NCBI GenBank assembly: GCA_030833205.1 | Contig: JAURHS010000001.1 | Coordinates: 18,623 to 82,622 of the forward strand | From: Prosthecobacter sp. | Lineage (GTDB): Bacteria > Verrucomicrobiota > Verrucomicrobiia > Verrucomicrobiales > Verrucomicrobiaceae | DNA: 64,000 bases | Direction: 5' to 3' | Part shown: positions 52,535-61,468 of the stretch, in pieces | How positions within the stretch are numbered: the first letter of the stretch is position 1 | Layout of the letters: each line of letters opens with the position of its first letter | Translations under genes and position numbers: made by a program | Notes under the pieces: generated by a model | The model's input: only the letters and a program-made list of their open reading frames with translations | Databases searched by the model: none | What the model was told of the DNA's origin: nothing

Positions 52535-53923
52535 ATGAGTTCTGCTCCACAACCGCGTCTGGCAGATGCCGCCGAGTCAGGCTTGAAACGCTGCGTTGGG
52601 CGCTGGGAGGTGCTTTGGTATGGTTTGGGCTCCATGCTTGGCGCGGGCGTCTATGCCCTGATGGGGCGGGTGGCGCAAACTCAGGGCAATGCGGTGTGGT
52701 TGGCCTTTGTGGTGGCGATGCTGGTGGCCATGCTTACCGGCCTGGTTTATGCCAGCGTGGGCAGTCGTCTGGCCCGGGCCGGGGGCGCGGCCTCGGTGGT
52801 GCATGCTGCCTTCGAGCGTCCTGCGCTGACCTACACCGTGGGGCTGGCCGTGATGATGAGCGGCCTGACCAGCATGGCCACGGGCATGCAGGCCTTGGCC
52901 GAGAACCTGGGCCGCCTGATGCAGTGGTCCATGCCCAGCAAGGCCGTGGCCCTCATGCTGGCCAGTCTGGTCTGCTGGGTGGTGGCGCGCGGCATTCGTG
53001 AAAGCATGCGCCTCAATGTGCTGTGCACCTTCGTTGAAGTGGGAGGTCTCGTGGTCATTGTGTTGGCCGGCCTACGCTTCTGGGGCGGCGTCAATTACCT
53101 GGAAACGCCGCTGAGTCCCGTGCAGGGCACGGCCCTGGCCGGGTTGGATTCGGGCTTGGTGCTGCAGGGTGCGGTGCTGGCCTTCTTCTCCTTCATCGGC
53201 TTTGAGGATATTCTGAATTTGGGCGAGGAGGTCCGCGATCCCAAGCGCAGCATCCCCTTTGGATTGATCGGGGCCATGATCTTGGCGGCCCTCATCTATG
53301 TGTCGGTGGCCATCACAGCCGTCTCCGTGGTGCCGTGGCGGGAGCTGGCCCAGAGCAAGACTGCGCTGGTGGAGGTGGCGCAGCGGGCCATGCCCGGCGT
53401 GCCGCATCTTGATGTGGCCTTTTTGTTGGTGAGCTTTTTTGCCATCGGCAACACGGCCTTGCTCAATGCGCTGATGGGCTCGCGCCTGCTCTACGGCATG
53501 AGCACTCAGGGGCTGTTGCCTGCGGGCTTGGGGCGTTTGCACCCGCAGCGCCGCACCCCGCAATTGGCGGTTGGGGTGATGTGGTGTCTGGTCTTGTTGC
53601 TCATCGCGCTGGCCGATGTGCGTCAATTGGCCGAGGCCACGGTGCTGTTGTTGCTGGCGGTCTTTACCGTGGTGCATGTTGCCGCCTGGCGTCTGGACCG
53701 CCGGCCTCAGGTCGGGGCCGAGGGCGGGTTTCGCGTGCCGCGCTGGCTGCCAGTGCTCGGCGCCTTGGCCTGCCTGATTCTCATTGTCGCCAGAGCGCGC
53801 AGCGCCTGGCTGAGTCCCCTGCCCTCAGAGCAGCGCGCCCCCCTGCTGGCCTTGGGCATTGTGGTGGTGGGCATGCTTCTGCACCGGGTCTTCAAACCCC
53901 GTCGGGTCCTGCTGGAGGGGTAG
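52535..53923 (+). CDS. APC family amino acid permease
   Basis: The 462-residue membrane protein has about twelve hydrophobic helices. It starts with RWEVLWYGLGSMLGAGVYALMG, the typical APC TM1 with the substrate-binding Gly motif, then RAGGAASVVHAAF and a central FFSFIGFEDILNLGEEVRDPKR motif as in amino acid transporters. ATG at 52535; a GTG at 52517 is in frame but less likely. Substrate unknown. lpdA follows 115 nt downstream. Confidence 0.88.
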   Translation: MSSAPQPRLADAAESGLKRCVGRWEVLWYGLGSMLGAGVYALMGRVAQTQGNAVWLAFVVAMLVAMLTGLVYASVGSRLARAGGAASVVHAAFERPALTYTVGLAVMMSGLTSMATGMQALAENLGRLMQWSMPSKAVALMLASLVCWVVARGIRESMRLNVLCTFVEVGGLVVIVLAGLRFWGGVNYLETPLSPVQGTALAGLDSGLVLQGAVLAFFSFIGFEDILNLGEEVRDPKRSIPFGLIGAMILAALIYVSVAITAVSVVPWRELAQSKTALVEVAQRAMPGVPHLDVAFLLVSFFAIGNTALLNALMGSRLLYGMSTQGLLPAGLGRLHPQRRTPQLAVGVMWCLVLLLIALADVRQLAEATVLLLLAVFTVVHVAAWRLDRRPQVGAEGGFRVPRWLPVLGALACLILIVARARSAWLSPLPSEQRAPLLALGIVVVGMLLHRVFKPRRVLLEG

Positions 53924-54038
53924 GCCCTCTTCGGAGTCCAGGCTCCGGGCCTCGGGGGCCTGGTCTGCAATCCGGGTTGAACTCGCCTCCAGCCTGCGCA
54001 TGATGGGTGGCTCAAGCCAGACCCCCCATTATTTTTCC

Positions 54039-55415
54039 ATGAATTACGATCTGATTGTCATTGGCGGTGGACCCGCCGGCTATGTCGGAGCCATTCGCGC
54101 TGCGCAATTGGGCAAGAAAGTGGCCTGTGTGGAAAATGATCGCGCCGGGGGCACCTGCCTGAATTGGGGTTGTATCCCCACCAAGGCCCTGCTGAAAAAC
54201 GCTGAGCTCTATCATACCCTCAAGCATCGCGCCGATGAGTTCGGTCTGAAGGTCGGGTCTCTGGATTATGACTGGAGCAAGGTCATCGGCCGCAGTCGCG
54301 GCGTGTCTGACAAGCTCAACAAGGGCATCGAGTTTCTCTTCAAGAAAAACAAGGTGGATTACCTGCGCGGCACCGCCAGCTTTGCTGCCGCCGGCAAGGT
54401 CAAGGTCACCGCAGCGGACGGAAGCAGCGAGGTTCACGACGCCGCTCAGGTGCTGGTGGCCACGGGAGCCCGCAGCCGCCCCATGCCCGGTCTGCCCTTC
54501 AATGGAAAGACCGTGATCGGCAGCCGCGAGGCCATGACCCTGGCCCAGCAGCCCAAGAGCATGGTCATCATTGGCGCCGGCGCCATTGGCATTGAGTTTG
54601 CCTACTTTTACAACGCCTACGGCACCAAGGTTACCGTGGTGGAAATGCAGCCCAACATCCTGCCTGTGGAGGACACGGAAGTCAGCCAGACCCTGGAGAA
54701 AAGCCTCAGCAAGGCCGGCATTCGCCTGCTGACTCAGACCAAGATTCTTTCGGCTCAGGATCAAGGCACTTCGGTGCGCCTGGAAGTGGAGGGCGCGGCC
54801 AAGGAAATCATTGAGGCTGAGGTGGCCCTGGTGGCCATTGGCGTGTCTCCGGTGTTGCCAGAGGGCCTGAACTTTAAGTTGAGCGACCGCGGCTGGCTGG
54901 ACACCGACGCGCGTTATCAGACCAGCGTGCCTGGAGTCTACGCCGCCGGCGACATCATTGGTCCGCCTTGGTTGGCGCATGTGGCCAGCTACGAAGCGGT
55001 GCAGGCCGTGGAGGGCATGTTTACCAAGACCACGCCCAAGAAAGTCACGGTGTTCCCTGGCTGCACCTACTGCCATCCGCAGGTGGCCAGCATTGGACTC
55101 ACCGAGCGCGCGGCCAAGGAAAAGGGCCTGAAGTTCAAGGTGGGCAAGTTCCCCTACCAGGCCAGTGGCAAGGCTCTGGCCGCCGCCGAGCCTGAGGGCT
55201 TTGTGAAGATCCTCTACGGCGAGAAGCACGGCGAGATCCTCGGCGCGCACATCATCGGCAGCGAGAGCACAGAGCTGATTGCCGAGATTGCCCTGGCCAT
55301 GAACCTCGAAGCCACCTGGGACGAGATTGAGGCCACCATCCATGCCCATCCCACGCTCAGTGAGATGATCAAGGAGGCCACGGAAGTGGCCAAGGGCCAC
55401 CCCATTCATGTCTGA
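54039..55415 (+). CDS. lpdA: dihydrolipoyl dehydrogenase
   Basis: This is the E3 subunit of pyruvate or 2-oxoglutarate dehydrogenase complexes, or of the glycine cleavage system. It is an FAD flavoprotein that reoxidises dihydrolipoamide. The protein has 458 residues from the ATG at 54039. It has the FAD loop VIGGGPAGYVGAIRAAQLG, the redox disulfide GGTCLNWGCIPTKALL, the NAD loop VIIGAGAIGIEFAY and the C-terminal HAHPTLSEM catalytic His/Glu. The upstream frame to 53859 overlaps the permease and is not coding. Its stop is immediately followed by the convergent yqgE end. Confidence 0.96.
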   Translation: MNYDLIVIGGGPAGYVGAIRAAQLGKKVACVENDRAGGTCLNWGCIPTKALLKNAELYHTLKHRADEFGLKVGSLDYDWSKVIGRSRGVSDKLNKGIEFLFKKNKVDYLRGTASFAAAGKVKVTAADGSSEVHDAAQVLVATGARSRPMPGLPFNGKTVIGSREAMTLAQQPKSMVIIGAGAIGIEFAYFYNAYGTKVTVVEMQPNILPVEDTEVSQTLEKSLSKAGIRLLTQTKILSAQDQGTSVRLEVEGAAKEIIEAEVALVAIGVSPVLPEGLNFKLSDRGWLDTDARYQTSVPGVYAAGDIIGPPWLAHVASYEAVQAVEGMFTKTTPKKVTVFPGCTYCHPQVASIGLTERAAKEKGLKFKVGKFPYQASGKALAAAEPEGFVKILYGEKHGEILGAHIIGSESTELIAEIALAMNLEATWDEIEATIHAHPTLSEMIKEATEVAKGHPIHV

Positions 55416-55973
55416 TCAGTTCAGCTCAAATGCATCGGGCAGTCGCGCCATGACGCGGTAGATCGGCCCCATCTGCATCAGCGTCTCGCTCCACAAGTTG
55501 GCAGGCTCAGGGCAGTCGATCTGAAGCCTGCTGGGGGCCGTCGAGATCCAACAGCGTTGTTGCAGTTCGGATTCCAGTTGGCCCTTGCCCCAGCCGCAGT
55601 AGCCGATAAAGCCCAGCACCTTGTGTCCGCGCTTGAGGGCCTTGGCCGCATCCTCGACCGAGAGATGGGTGCGGCACTTGAACTGACGGCCGCGGGCCTG
55701 CCAATGCATGGCGGCGAAGGCCATTTTGTCCGCGGCCACGGGCCCGCCGATGAAGACGGGAGCCTCGGCCAATGGGCCAAATTCCTCATCGGGCAGAAGG
55801 TCCGCAACTCGTTGATAGAGGGGGCGATTGAGAATGTAACCAAAGGCGCCCTCGGACACGCAGTGCGCGGCCATGTACACCACGCTGCGGCAGAAGTTTT
55901 CGTCGCGCAGCGAGGGCGTGGCCAAAAAAAGTTGTCCGGCAAGAGCGCCCTGGGGCTTGGAGTCAGAGGACAT
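55416..55973 (-). CDS. YqgE/AlgH family protein
   Basis: The 185-residue protein starts at the ATG at 55973. YqgE/AlgH signatures are GQLFLATPSLRDENFCRSVVYM, GAFGYILNRPLYQ, PVFIGGPV, and FIGYCGWGKGQLESEL. The biochemical function is unsettled; members are implicated in transcription and alginate control. It meets lpdA end to end with no spacing, so no room exists for a separate terminator. The upstream frame to 56015 has no family match. Confidence 0.93.
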   Translation of the reverse strand: MSSDSKPQGALAGQLFLATPSLRDENFCRSVVYMAAHCVSEGAFGYILNRPLYQRVADLLPDEEFGPLAEAPVFIGGPVAADKMAFAAMHWQARGRQFKCRTHLSVEDAAKALKRGHKVLGFIGYCGWGKGQLESELQQRCWISTAPSRLQIDCPEPANLWSETLMQMGPIYRVMARLPDAFELN

Positions 55974-56103
55974 AAGCGCGAATCCCAAGCCTCGCACATT
56001 CCCTGCCAATTGCACGGGGAATCGGCGGCCTGAAGAGCAGCCTTGGGATCAAATCTCTGGCGCCCCGGCCCAGCTCTGGCTAGCATCACGGCCCTTACCC
56101 TCC

Positions 56104-57420
56104 ATGTCGCAGGCCCTTTCCCCTGAATTCCAAAGCGCAAGGCGCAAGGCCTTCTGGCGCCTGCTGCCGGTTCTCTTCATCAGCTACATGGTGGCCTACA
56201 TTGACCGCGTCAATGTGGCGGTGGCCAAACTGGGCATGGCCAAGGACCTGCCCGCCTTTGGCGAGGAGGTCTTTGGTTTTGGGCAGACCATGTTCTTCCT
56301 GGGTTATTTTCTGCTGGAGGTGCCTGGCTCGCTGATGGTGGAGCGCTGGAGCGCGCGCAAGTGGATCAGCCGCATCATGATCAGTTGGGGGCTGATGGCC
56401 GCGCTCACCGCCTTTGTCAGCACGCCCAAGGAATTCTGGACCGTGCGCTTTTTGTTGGGGCTGGCCGAGGCCGGCTTCTTCCCCGGCGTCATTGTCTATC
56501 TCACCCATTGGTTCACCTCGCGCGACCGCGCCAAGGCCCTGTCCATTTTCCTGGTCGCCACGCCCTTTGCGCAGATGCTTGCGCCGATCTCCGTGCAACT
56601 GCTCGACATTGGCCGCAGTCCCGAGAACCCTGCCCTTCTTGGCATGGTGGGATGGCAGTGGGTGTATGTTCTGTGGGCCCTGCCGGCCTTGGTGCTTGGC
56701 GTCGCGGTGCTGTGGCTGCTCACCGACAAACCGCATCAGGCCAGCTGGTTGACCCAAGGCGAGGCGCAGGCCCTGGAAGCCGAGTTGGAGCGCGAACGCG
56801 TCGAGCAGGCCCGTGGGCGCCGCATGACACTGGGGCAGGCCTTCTCGCATCCCAAGGTGCTGCTGCTTTGCCTGGCTTATTTTTGCATCACCACCTGCAG
56901 CCACAGCATGGAGTTGTTCATGCCCAGTGTGCTCAAGGATTGGTACGCTGTCACCAAGGACAACTTCAAGTGGCTCATCGTGCTGCCGCCCCTTCTGGCG
57001 CTGGTTGGTCAACTGCTCGGGGGCTGGAGTTCGGATCGCTTCGGCGAACGCCGCCTGCACGCCAGCGTGCCGTTGATGTGGGGAGCTGCGGCCATGCTCA
57101 TGGCGCCCTTCACCCAAGGCTCGTTGATGGCCACCATGACCTGTCTCATGCTGGCCTTTGCCGGCTTTAAAACCTACATGCCTGCGTTCTGGTCCCTGCC
57201 GAGTCTGTTCCTGATCAAATCCGCTGCGGCAGGCAGCATTGGCCTGATCAATTCCGTGGGCAATCTCGGCGGCGCCTTTGGTCCCTGGATGGTGGGCCGC
57301 ATCCGCGACACCACGCAGTCCTATGCCGGCGGCTTTTATTTCATGGGCGTCGCGATGGCGCTGGCTGCCGTCATCGTGCTTTCCCTGGGTTTGGGCAAGC
57401 GCAGCAGCACCGGATCATGA
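56104..57420 (+). CDS. MFS transporter, anion:cation symporter type
   Basis: The 438-residue protein has about twelve hydrophobic helices. From the ATG at 56104 the first helix begins PVLFISYMVAYIDRVNVAVAK, the usual ACS start. Later motifs are FGFGQTMFFLGYFLLEVPG and FLLGLAEAGFFPGVIVYLTHWF. ACS members take up hexuronates, glucarate, phthalate and similar organic anions. It overlaps the SDR gene by ATGA, so the pair is translationally coupled. An upstream reading frame to 55873 runs antisense over yqgE and is not real. Confidence 0.92.
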   Translation: MSQALSPEFQSARRKAFWRLLPVLFISYMVAYIDRVNVAVAKLGMAKDLPAFGEEVFGFGQTMFFLGYFLLEVPGSLMVERWSARKWISRIMISWGLMAALTAFVSTPKEFWTVRFLLGLAEAGFFPGVIVYLTHWFTSRDRAKALSIFLVATPFAQMLAPISVQLLDIGRSPENPALLGMVGWQWVYVLWALPALVLGVAVLWLLTDKPHQASWLTQGEAQALEAELERERVEQARGRRMTLGQAFSHPKVLLLCLAYFCITTCSHSMELFMPSVLKDWYAVTKDNFKWLIVLPPLLALVGQLLGGWSSDRFGERRLHASVPLMWGAAAMLMAPFTQGSLMATMTCLMLAFAGFKTYMPAFWSLPSLFLIKSAAAGSIGLINSVGNLGGAFGPWMVGRIRDTTQSYAGGFYFMGVAMALAAVIVLSLGLGKRSSTGS

Positions 57421-58106
57421 ACCTCTCGGCGCCGCACAACGCTGCGCCGCCGCTGGCCTTGATCAGCGGCGGCACGGGCGCGCTGGGCCGTGAAATTGCC
57501 GCGCAACTGCGACAGCAGGGCTGGCAGGTGCACGCGCCTGGTCGCCTCGACATGGACCTGCGCGATGAAGCGGCGGTGGCCTCACAGGTTGAGGCCTTGC
57601 CGAGGTTGGATTTGCTGGTGCACTGCGCCGGGGTGCTGCGCGACGCGCCGCTGCAGCGCATGAGTGACGCGCAATTCGATGAGGTGCTGGCTGTGCATCT
57701 CGATGGAGCCGCGCGCCTGATGCGCGCCGCCTTGAAGAAGATGCTGCCGCAGCGCAGCGGCCACCTGCTGGCCGTGGCCTCCTGGGCGGCAAGACATGGC
57801 CGCGCAGGGCAGGCGAATTACGCAGCGGCCAAGGCCGGCCTCATTGGCCTGATGCAATCCCTGGCGCTGGAATACGGCAAACGCGGCATTCGCTCCAACA
57901 GCGTGCTGCCCGGGTTTTTGGAAACGCCGATGACGCAGAACCTGCTGCAGGACAAGGCCACTCGGGCTGCCCTGCTCGATCAGCACGCGTTGGGCCGTTT
58001 CAACACGGTGCAGGACGCCGCGCGCTTTGTGGTGTTTTTGCAGAGCATGGCCCATGTCAGCGGCCAGGTTTTTTCCCTCGACAGCCGCGTGGCGCGCTGG
58101 GTTTGA
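57417..58106 (+). CDS. SDR family oxidoreductase (FabG-like)
   Basis: The 229-residue short-chain dehydrogenase/reductase starts in the ATGA shared with the MFS gene. It has the Rossmann loop SGGTGALG, where TGxxxGxG is expected, HCAGVLRDAPLQRMSD (NxAG variant), the catalytic Ser in VASWAA and the YAAAK motif (Tyr, Lys). The C-terminal part has LPGFLETPMTQ. It probably reduces a ketone or oxidises an alcohol in the catabolism of the transported organic anion. Confidence 0.92.
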   Translation: MNLSAPHNAAPPLALISGGTGALGREIAAQLRQQGWQVHAPGRLDMDLRDEAAVASQVEALPRLDLLVHCAGVLRDAPLQRMSDAQFDEVLAVHLDGAARLMRAALKKMLPQRSGHLLAVASWAARHGRAGQANYAAAKAGLIGLMQSLALEYGKRGIRSNSVLPGFLETPMTQNLLQDKATRAALLDQHALGRFNTVQDAARFVVFLQSMAHVSGQVFSLDSRVARWV

Positions 58107-58125
58107 GGGTGGTCCTGCCCCGGCT

Positions 58126-59067
58126 TCAAAACGGGCAGTGGCGCAGCGCCCAACCAATGAAGAGCGGCGTGGTCAGGGTGCTGACCAGGGTGGTGGAAAG
58201 CACGCATTGCACCGCCACGGGTGGATGGCCTCCGTAGTGACTGGCGATCATGATGTTGAAGACCGCGCTGGGCATGGCCCCTTGAACGATGAGAATGCGC
58301 TTGAGTTCCGTGCTGATGGGCAGCCACCAGGCACAGGCCAGAAACAGCATCGGGATGAGCGCCAGGCGCAACACCGGGGCCAGCAAGGTCACCGGCCAGG
58401 AGATCGGATCGCGGCCCCAGATGCCGGCAATCGAAGCGCCGATGATCAACACCGCCAGAGGCACGGCGCAACTGCCCAGCATGCGGAAGGTGCCCATCAA
58501 GGCCTCGGGCATTAGGGCGTGGGCACCGGAAAAATTCATCAACAGGGCAATGAGAATGCTGATTACCGGCGGGTTGAAGGCCAGCCTCCATGGCGCCTTG
58601 GCCAGGCCCTGCAGCAGGCCCACTCCCGTGATCCAGCAGGCCAACTCCACGCCAAGGGTGAAGGTGAAAAGCACGCCCAGAGTGCCCTTGTCGGGGAACA
58701 GCGCAGTGATGATGGGAATGGCGACAAAGCCATAGTTTTGCAGGCCGCAGGACACCGCAAAACAGCGCAGCCCGCGCTGCACCTCCAGCCCAATCAAACG
58801 CCCGGCAAGATAGGACAGACCCATGCCCACACTCACCAGCGTGAAGGCCAGGCCCGAGGCCACCAGCACCGCGCTGGGCTGCATCACCGAGGGATTGCCA
58901 AGCACCCGGTCAAAGATGAGACAGGGGGTGAGCACCATGACGCAAAGCTTCATGAAGCCGGCCTCCAGAGTCTCATTGAGCCATTGCCGCCGGCGCAGAA
59001 AAAATCCAAGCGCCATGGTCAGATAGACGGGCAACACCACATTGAGGATGTTCGAGTAGGAGGGCAT
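58126..59067 (-). CDS. AEC family transporter
   Basis: The 313-residue membrane protein belongs to the auxin efflux carrier/AEC permease family. It starts NILNVVLPVYLTMALGFFLRRR and has about ten hydrophobic segments, with VSCGLQNYGFVAIPIITALF in the first half and GAMPSAVFNIMIASHYGG in the second, as expected for an inverted repeat. AEC members export or import small organic acids and similar compounds. It is convergent with the SDR gene and divergent from the EamA gene. Confidence 0.9.
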   Translation of the reverse strand: MPSYSNILNVVLPVYLTMALGFFLRRRQWLNETLEAGFMKLCVMVLTPCLIFDRVLGNPSVMQPSAVLVASGLAFTLVSVGMGLSYLAGRLIGLEVQRGLRCFAVSCGLQNYGFVAIPIITALFPDKGTLGVLFTFTLGVELACWITGVGLLQGLAKAPWRLAFNPPVISILIALLMNFSGAHALMPEALMGTFRMLGSCAVPLAVLIIGASIAGIWGRDPISWPVTLLAPVLRLALIPMLFLACAWWLPISTELKRILIVQGAMPSAVFNIMIASHYGGHPPVAVQCVLSTTLVSTLTTPLFIGWALRHCPF

Positions 59068-59176
59068 GCGGGCGGCTGCAGGTTGGCCCTCAGTGACGCG
59101 GGGTGCAAGCCCTCAAGCCATGGAGAAAAAACGGCCCATTGTTTGCGCTTCCCAAAGCCCTGTGTAACCTCAGTGC

Positions 59177-60067
59177 TTGCCCTCGCAGAGTGCCATTGTT
59201 TTTCAGCCGCTGATTGCGGCCCTGCTCTATGCCCTTGGGGCCCTGGTGCTCAAGCGTTCCAGCGATTTGGGCGTGGGGCTGTGGCGCACCACCTTTGTGG
59301 TCAACATGGTGGCGGCCCTCGTCTTTGCCTTGCTCTGGCCGCTGCTTGGCGGTCCGCCGGTGGACCGCGCCCTGCTCTGGCAACCCGCCCTGATTGGCAC
59401 GCTGCTCTTCATCGGGCAGATCGCCCAGTTCCTGGCGCTTGAGCGCGGCGATGTCTCCGTGGCCGTGCCAGTGTTTGGCTTGAAGGTCATTTTGGTGGCC
59501 ATGTTTTTGCCCTTCCTTGTGGGTGAAAGCGTGAGTGCCAAGACCTGGTTGGCCTCATTGCTCAGCGTGCTGGGCATTGCGTTGCTGGGGGGCCGCAAGC
59601 CCGGCGCTGGTGGCGGCAATCTGGCCATCACGCTGTTGTCTGGAGGCGTGGGCGCGGTGAGCTTTGCGATCTTTGATGTGCTGGTCCAGAAATGGGGACC
59701 GTCCTGGGGCGCCGGGCGCCTGCTGCCGCTGATCTTTGCCTTCAACGCGCTGTTTTCGTTGAGCCTGATGTTTGGCTTCAGCGCGCCCCTGGCGCAGATC
59801 CCCAGACGGGCCTGGTCCTGGTTGGGCGGCGGCGCCATGCTGCTGAGTGTGCAGAGCGTGGTCTTTGTGGGCACCGTCGCCAAGCATGGTGCAGCGGCCA
59901 GCGCCAACATCATGTACGCCTCGCGTGGATTGCTCAGCGTGTTGCTGGTTTGGGTGATTGGCCATTGGTTCTCCAACTCGGAGCAAAGCCTTGGCGCTCA
60001 AGTGTTGCGCTGGCGTCTGGCCGGCGCCGCTCTCATGTTGTCGGCAATGATGCTGGTGTTGTGGTGA
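59177..60067 (+). CDS. EamA/DMT family transporter
   Basis: The 296-residue protein has ten hydrophobic segments in two EamA halves. It starts at a TTG at 59177: an in-frame TAA lies four codons upstream, and no ATG or GTG exists before the first helix (the first ATG comes after it). The first helix is IAALLYALGALVLK, and the second half contains TLLSGGVGAVSFAIFDVLVQ. The substrate is unknown; members transport nucleotide sugars, amino acids or drugs. AEC and EamA genes diverge here. Confidence 0.85.
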   Translation: MPSQSAIVFQPLIAALLYALGALVLKRSSDLGVGLWRTTFVVNMVAALVFALLWPLLGGPPVDRALLWQPALIGTLLFIGQIAQFLALERGDVSVAVPVFGLKVILVAMFLPFLVGESVSAKTWLASLLSVLGIALLGGRKPGAGGGNLAITLLSGGVGAVSFAIFDVLVQKWGPSWGAGRLLPLIFAFNALFSLSLMFGFSAPLAQIPRRAWSWLGGGAMLLSVQSVVFVGTVAKHGAAASANIMYASRGLLSVLLVWVIGHWFSNSEQSLGAQVLRWRLAGAALMLSAMMLVLW

Positions 60068-60186
60068 GATCTGCGCCACCCTGCGTCACTCAGCGCGCTG
60101 GAGAAAAAAACGACCGCCCTCCCCGCCTGGGCGTATCAGCCAAACCACGCGTTGCCAGTTCGGGCAACACCATCTCCATCCGTCCC

Positions 60187-61401
60187 ATGCCCCACACCAT
60201 CCAAACTCAGGCCCAGCGCCGTCGCTTCGACCGTTTTGATCTCAGCCGCCTGCTGCGCACGGTCTTCACCCCCACCGAGGGCTGCCGCATCGGCATTCTC
60301 ATCGACCTGCCTGACTTGGCTGAAGCCAATGGCATGGCCTTTCTCAACAACCCGCAGCGCGCCATTCAGCGTCGCGCCCATGAGCACTTCCAGCTCGCCT
60401 TGCAAAACGGCGTGATGGCCGAGCTTGGCATGCACGGCGGCGAGATGTTTGCCTATGTGCAGACCGGTGGCAGCAACCTCGATCTGCCGGACCTCTGCGT
60501 GGACATGGAAGGTCGGCAGTTGAGCCTCGAGCGCGACATTTACAGCAACTACGACATCCTTCTGGCCATCACCAGTTTCTCGGCCACGGCGCCCCTGACC
60601 GCCTTTGCCAAGCAGTACGGTTTCCGTGCGGCCACCATGCACGGCGTCAATGAAGTCATCCTCAACAGTGGACTTGCCGTCGATTACGAGGTGGTCAGCC
60701 GCGATGCCGAGCGTCTGCGTCAGGCAATGACTCAGGCGGATTGGGTGGAGATTGATTTTGCTCTGGAAAGCGGCGAGGTGCTCACTGCCAAGCTCGAGCT
60801 CAGCGCCCAGGAGGCGCAAAAGTCCCATGGCCTTTGTCGCGGCAGCAAGCCCGATGTGGCCAACCTTCCGGCGGGCGAGGTCTACTTCGTGCCCACTGGC
60901 GCCGAGGGACACTTTCCCATGAAATACGAAGACGGCACGCTGGGCAAACTCACCGTGGAAGGCGGCCGCATCCTGCGCAGCGAACTCATCGAAGGCAATC
61001 CACAGACCATTGCCGCACACAACGCGCGCCTGGCCGATGACCCGATGACCGGCGTGCTGGGTGAGTTGGGCTTTGGCACTCAGGTGCTGCCGGTTTCAGG
61101 CTCCGACATTCAAGATGAGAAGGTGCTTGGCACCTGTCATTTGGCCACGGGCCGCGATGACCATCTCGGAGGCCACATCACGCCGGATCAATTCAAGCGC
61201 CGCCAAAACGCGACGCATGACGACATCCTCTTTGCGCCGCACAAGACGCCCAACTTCGACATCCGCCAAGTGCGCATGGTGCGCGGTGCGCAACGCGAAG
61301 TCCTCATCGAGCACTTCCAGCCCAGCGCCTATCTGCTCAAGGCCCTGGACACTCCCGTGCCTGGCGAAGAGCCCGTGGCCTGTGAAGCGGCCGCTGCCTG
61401 A
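60187..61401 (+). CDS. M29-like aminopeptidase homologue lacking the usual catalytic Tyr
   Basis: The 404-residue protein (ATG at 60187) resembles the thermophilic metalloprotease M29 (AmpS/AmpT) family. Metal ligands appear to be conserved: GEVYFVPTGAEG (Glu), GELGFGTQVLP (Glu), DEKVLGTCHLATG (His) and ATHDDILF (His-x-Asp). In M29 the general base is a Tyr a few residues after the HLALG motif; here the loop reads GRDDHLGG with no Tyr. It may be an altered enzyme. A frame open to 59692 overlaps the EamA gene and is not coding. A hairpin follows the stop. Confidence 0.7.
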   Translation: MPHTIQTQAQRRRFDRFDLSRLLRTVFTPTEGCRIGILIDLPDLAEANGMAFLNNPQRAIQRRAHEHFQLALQNGVMAELGMHGGEMFAYVQTGGSNLDLPDLCVDMEGRQLSLERDIYSNYDILLAITSFSATAPLTAFAKQYGFRAATMHGVNEVILNSGLAVDYEVVSRDAERLRQAMTQADWVEIDFALESGEVLTAKLELSAQEAQKSHGLCRGSKPDVANLPAGEVYFVPTGAEGHFPMKYEDGTLGKLTVEGGRILRSELIEGNPQTIAAHNARLADDPMTGVLGELGFGTQVLPVSGSDIQDEKVLGTCHLATGRDDHLGGHITPDQFKRRQNATHDDILFAPHKTPNFDIRQVRMVRGAQREVLIEHFQPSAYLLKALDTPVPGEEPVACEAAAA

Positions 61402-61409
61402 ACATGAGA

Positions 61410-61445
61410 GGCGGCGCGTCCTCATCACTGAGGAGCCGCGCCGCC
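61410..61445. terminator. strong bidirectional hairpin between convergent genes
   Basis: GGCGGCGCG (61410-61418) pairs with CGCGCCGCC (61437-61445) and TCCTCA (61419-61424) with TGAGGA (61429-61434), giving a 15-bp stem with a TCAC loop and a two-base bulge. It lies between the M29-like gene and the convergent ThuA gene, 8 nt and 23 nt from their stops. No T run follows on either strand, so it may act with Rho or protect 3' ends. Confidence 0.6.
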
Positions 61446-61468
61446 GATGAAGGGAACGGGGTGATGGT

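Noticed and set aside
54012-55409. Open frame of 465 residues antisense to lpdA
   Set aside because: It is the reverse complement of a highly conserved lpdA gene and has no recognisable domain.
55873-56103. Upstream extension of the MFS transporter frame
   Set aside because: It overlaps yqgE on the opposite strand, while the family start fits the ATG at 56104.
59692-60186. Upstream extension of the M29-like frame
   Set aside because: It runs inside the EamA gene in another frame, and the M29-like domain starts at 60187.
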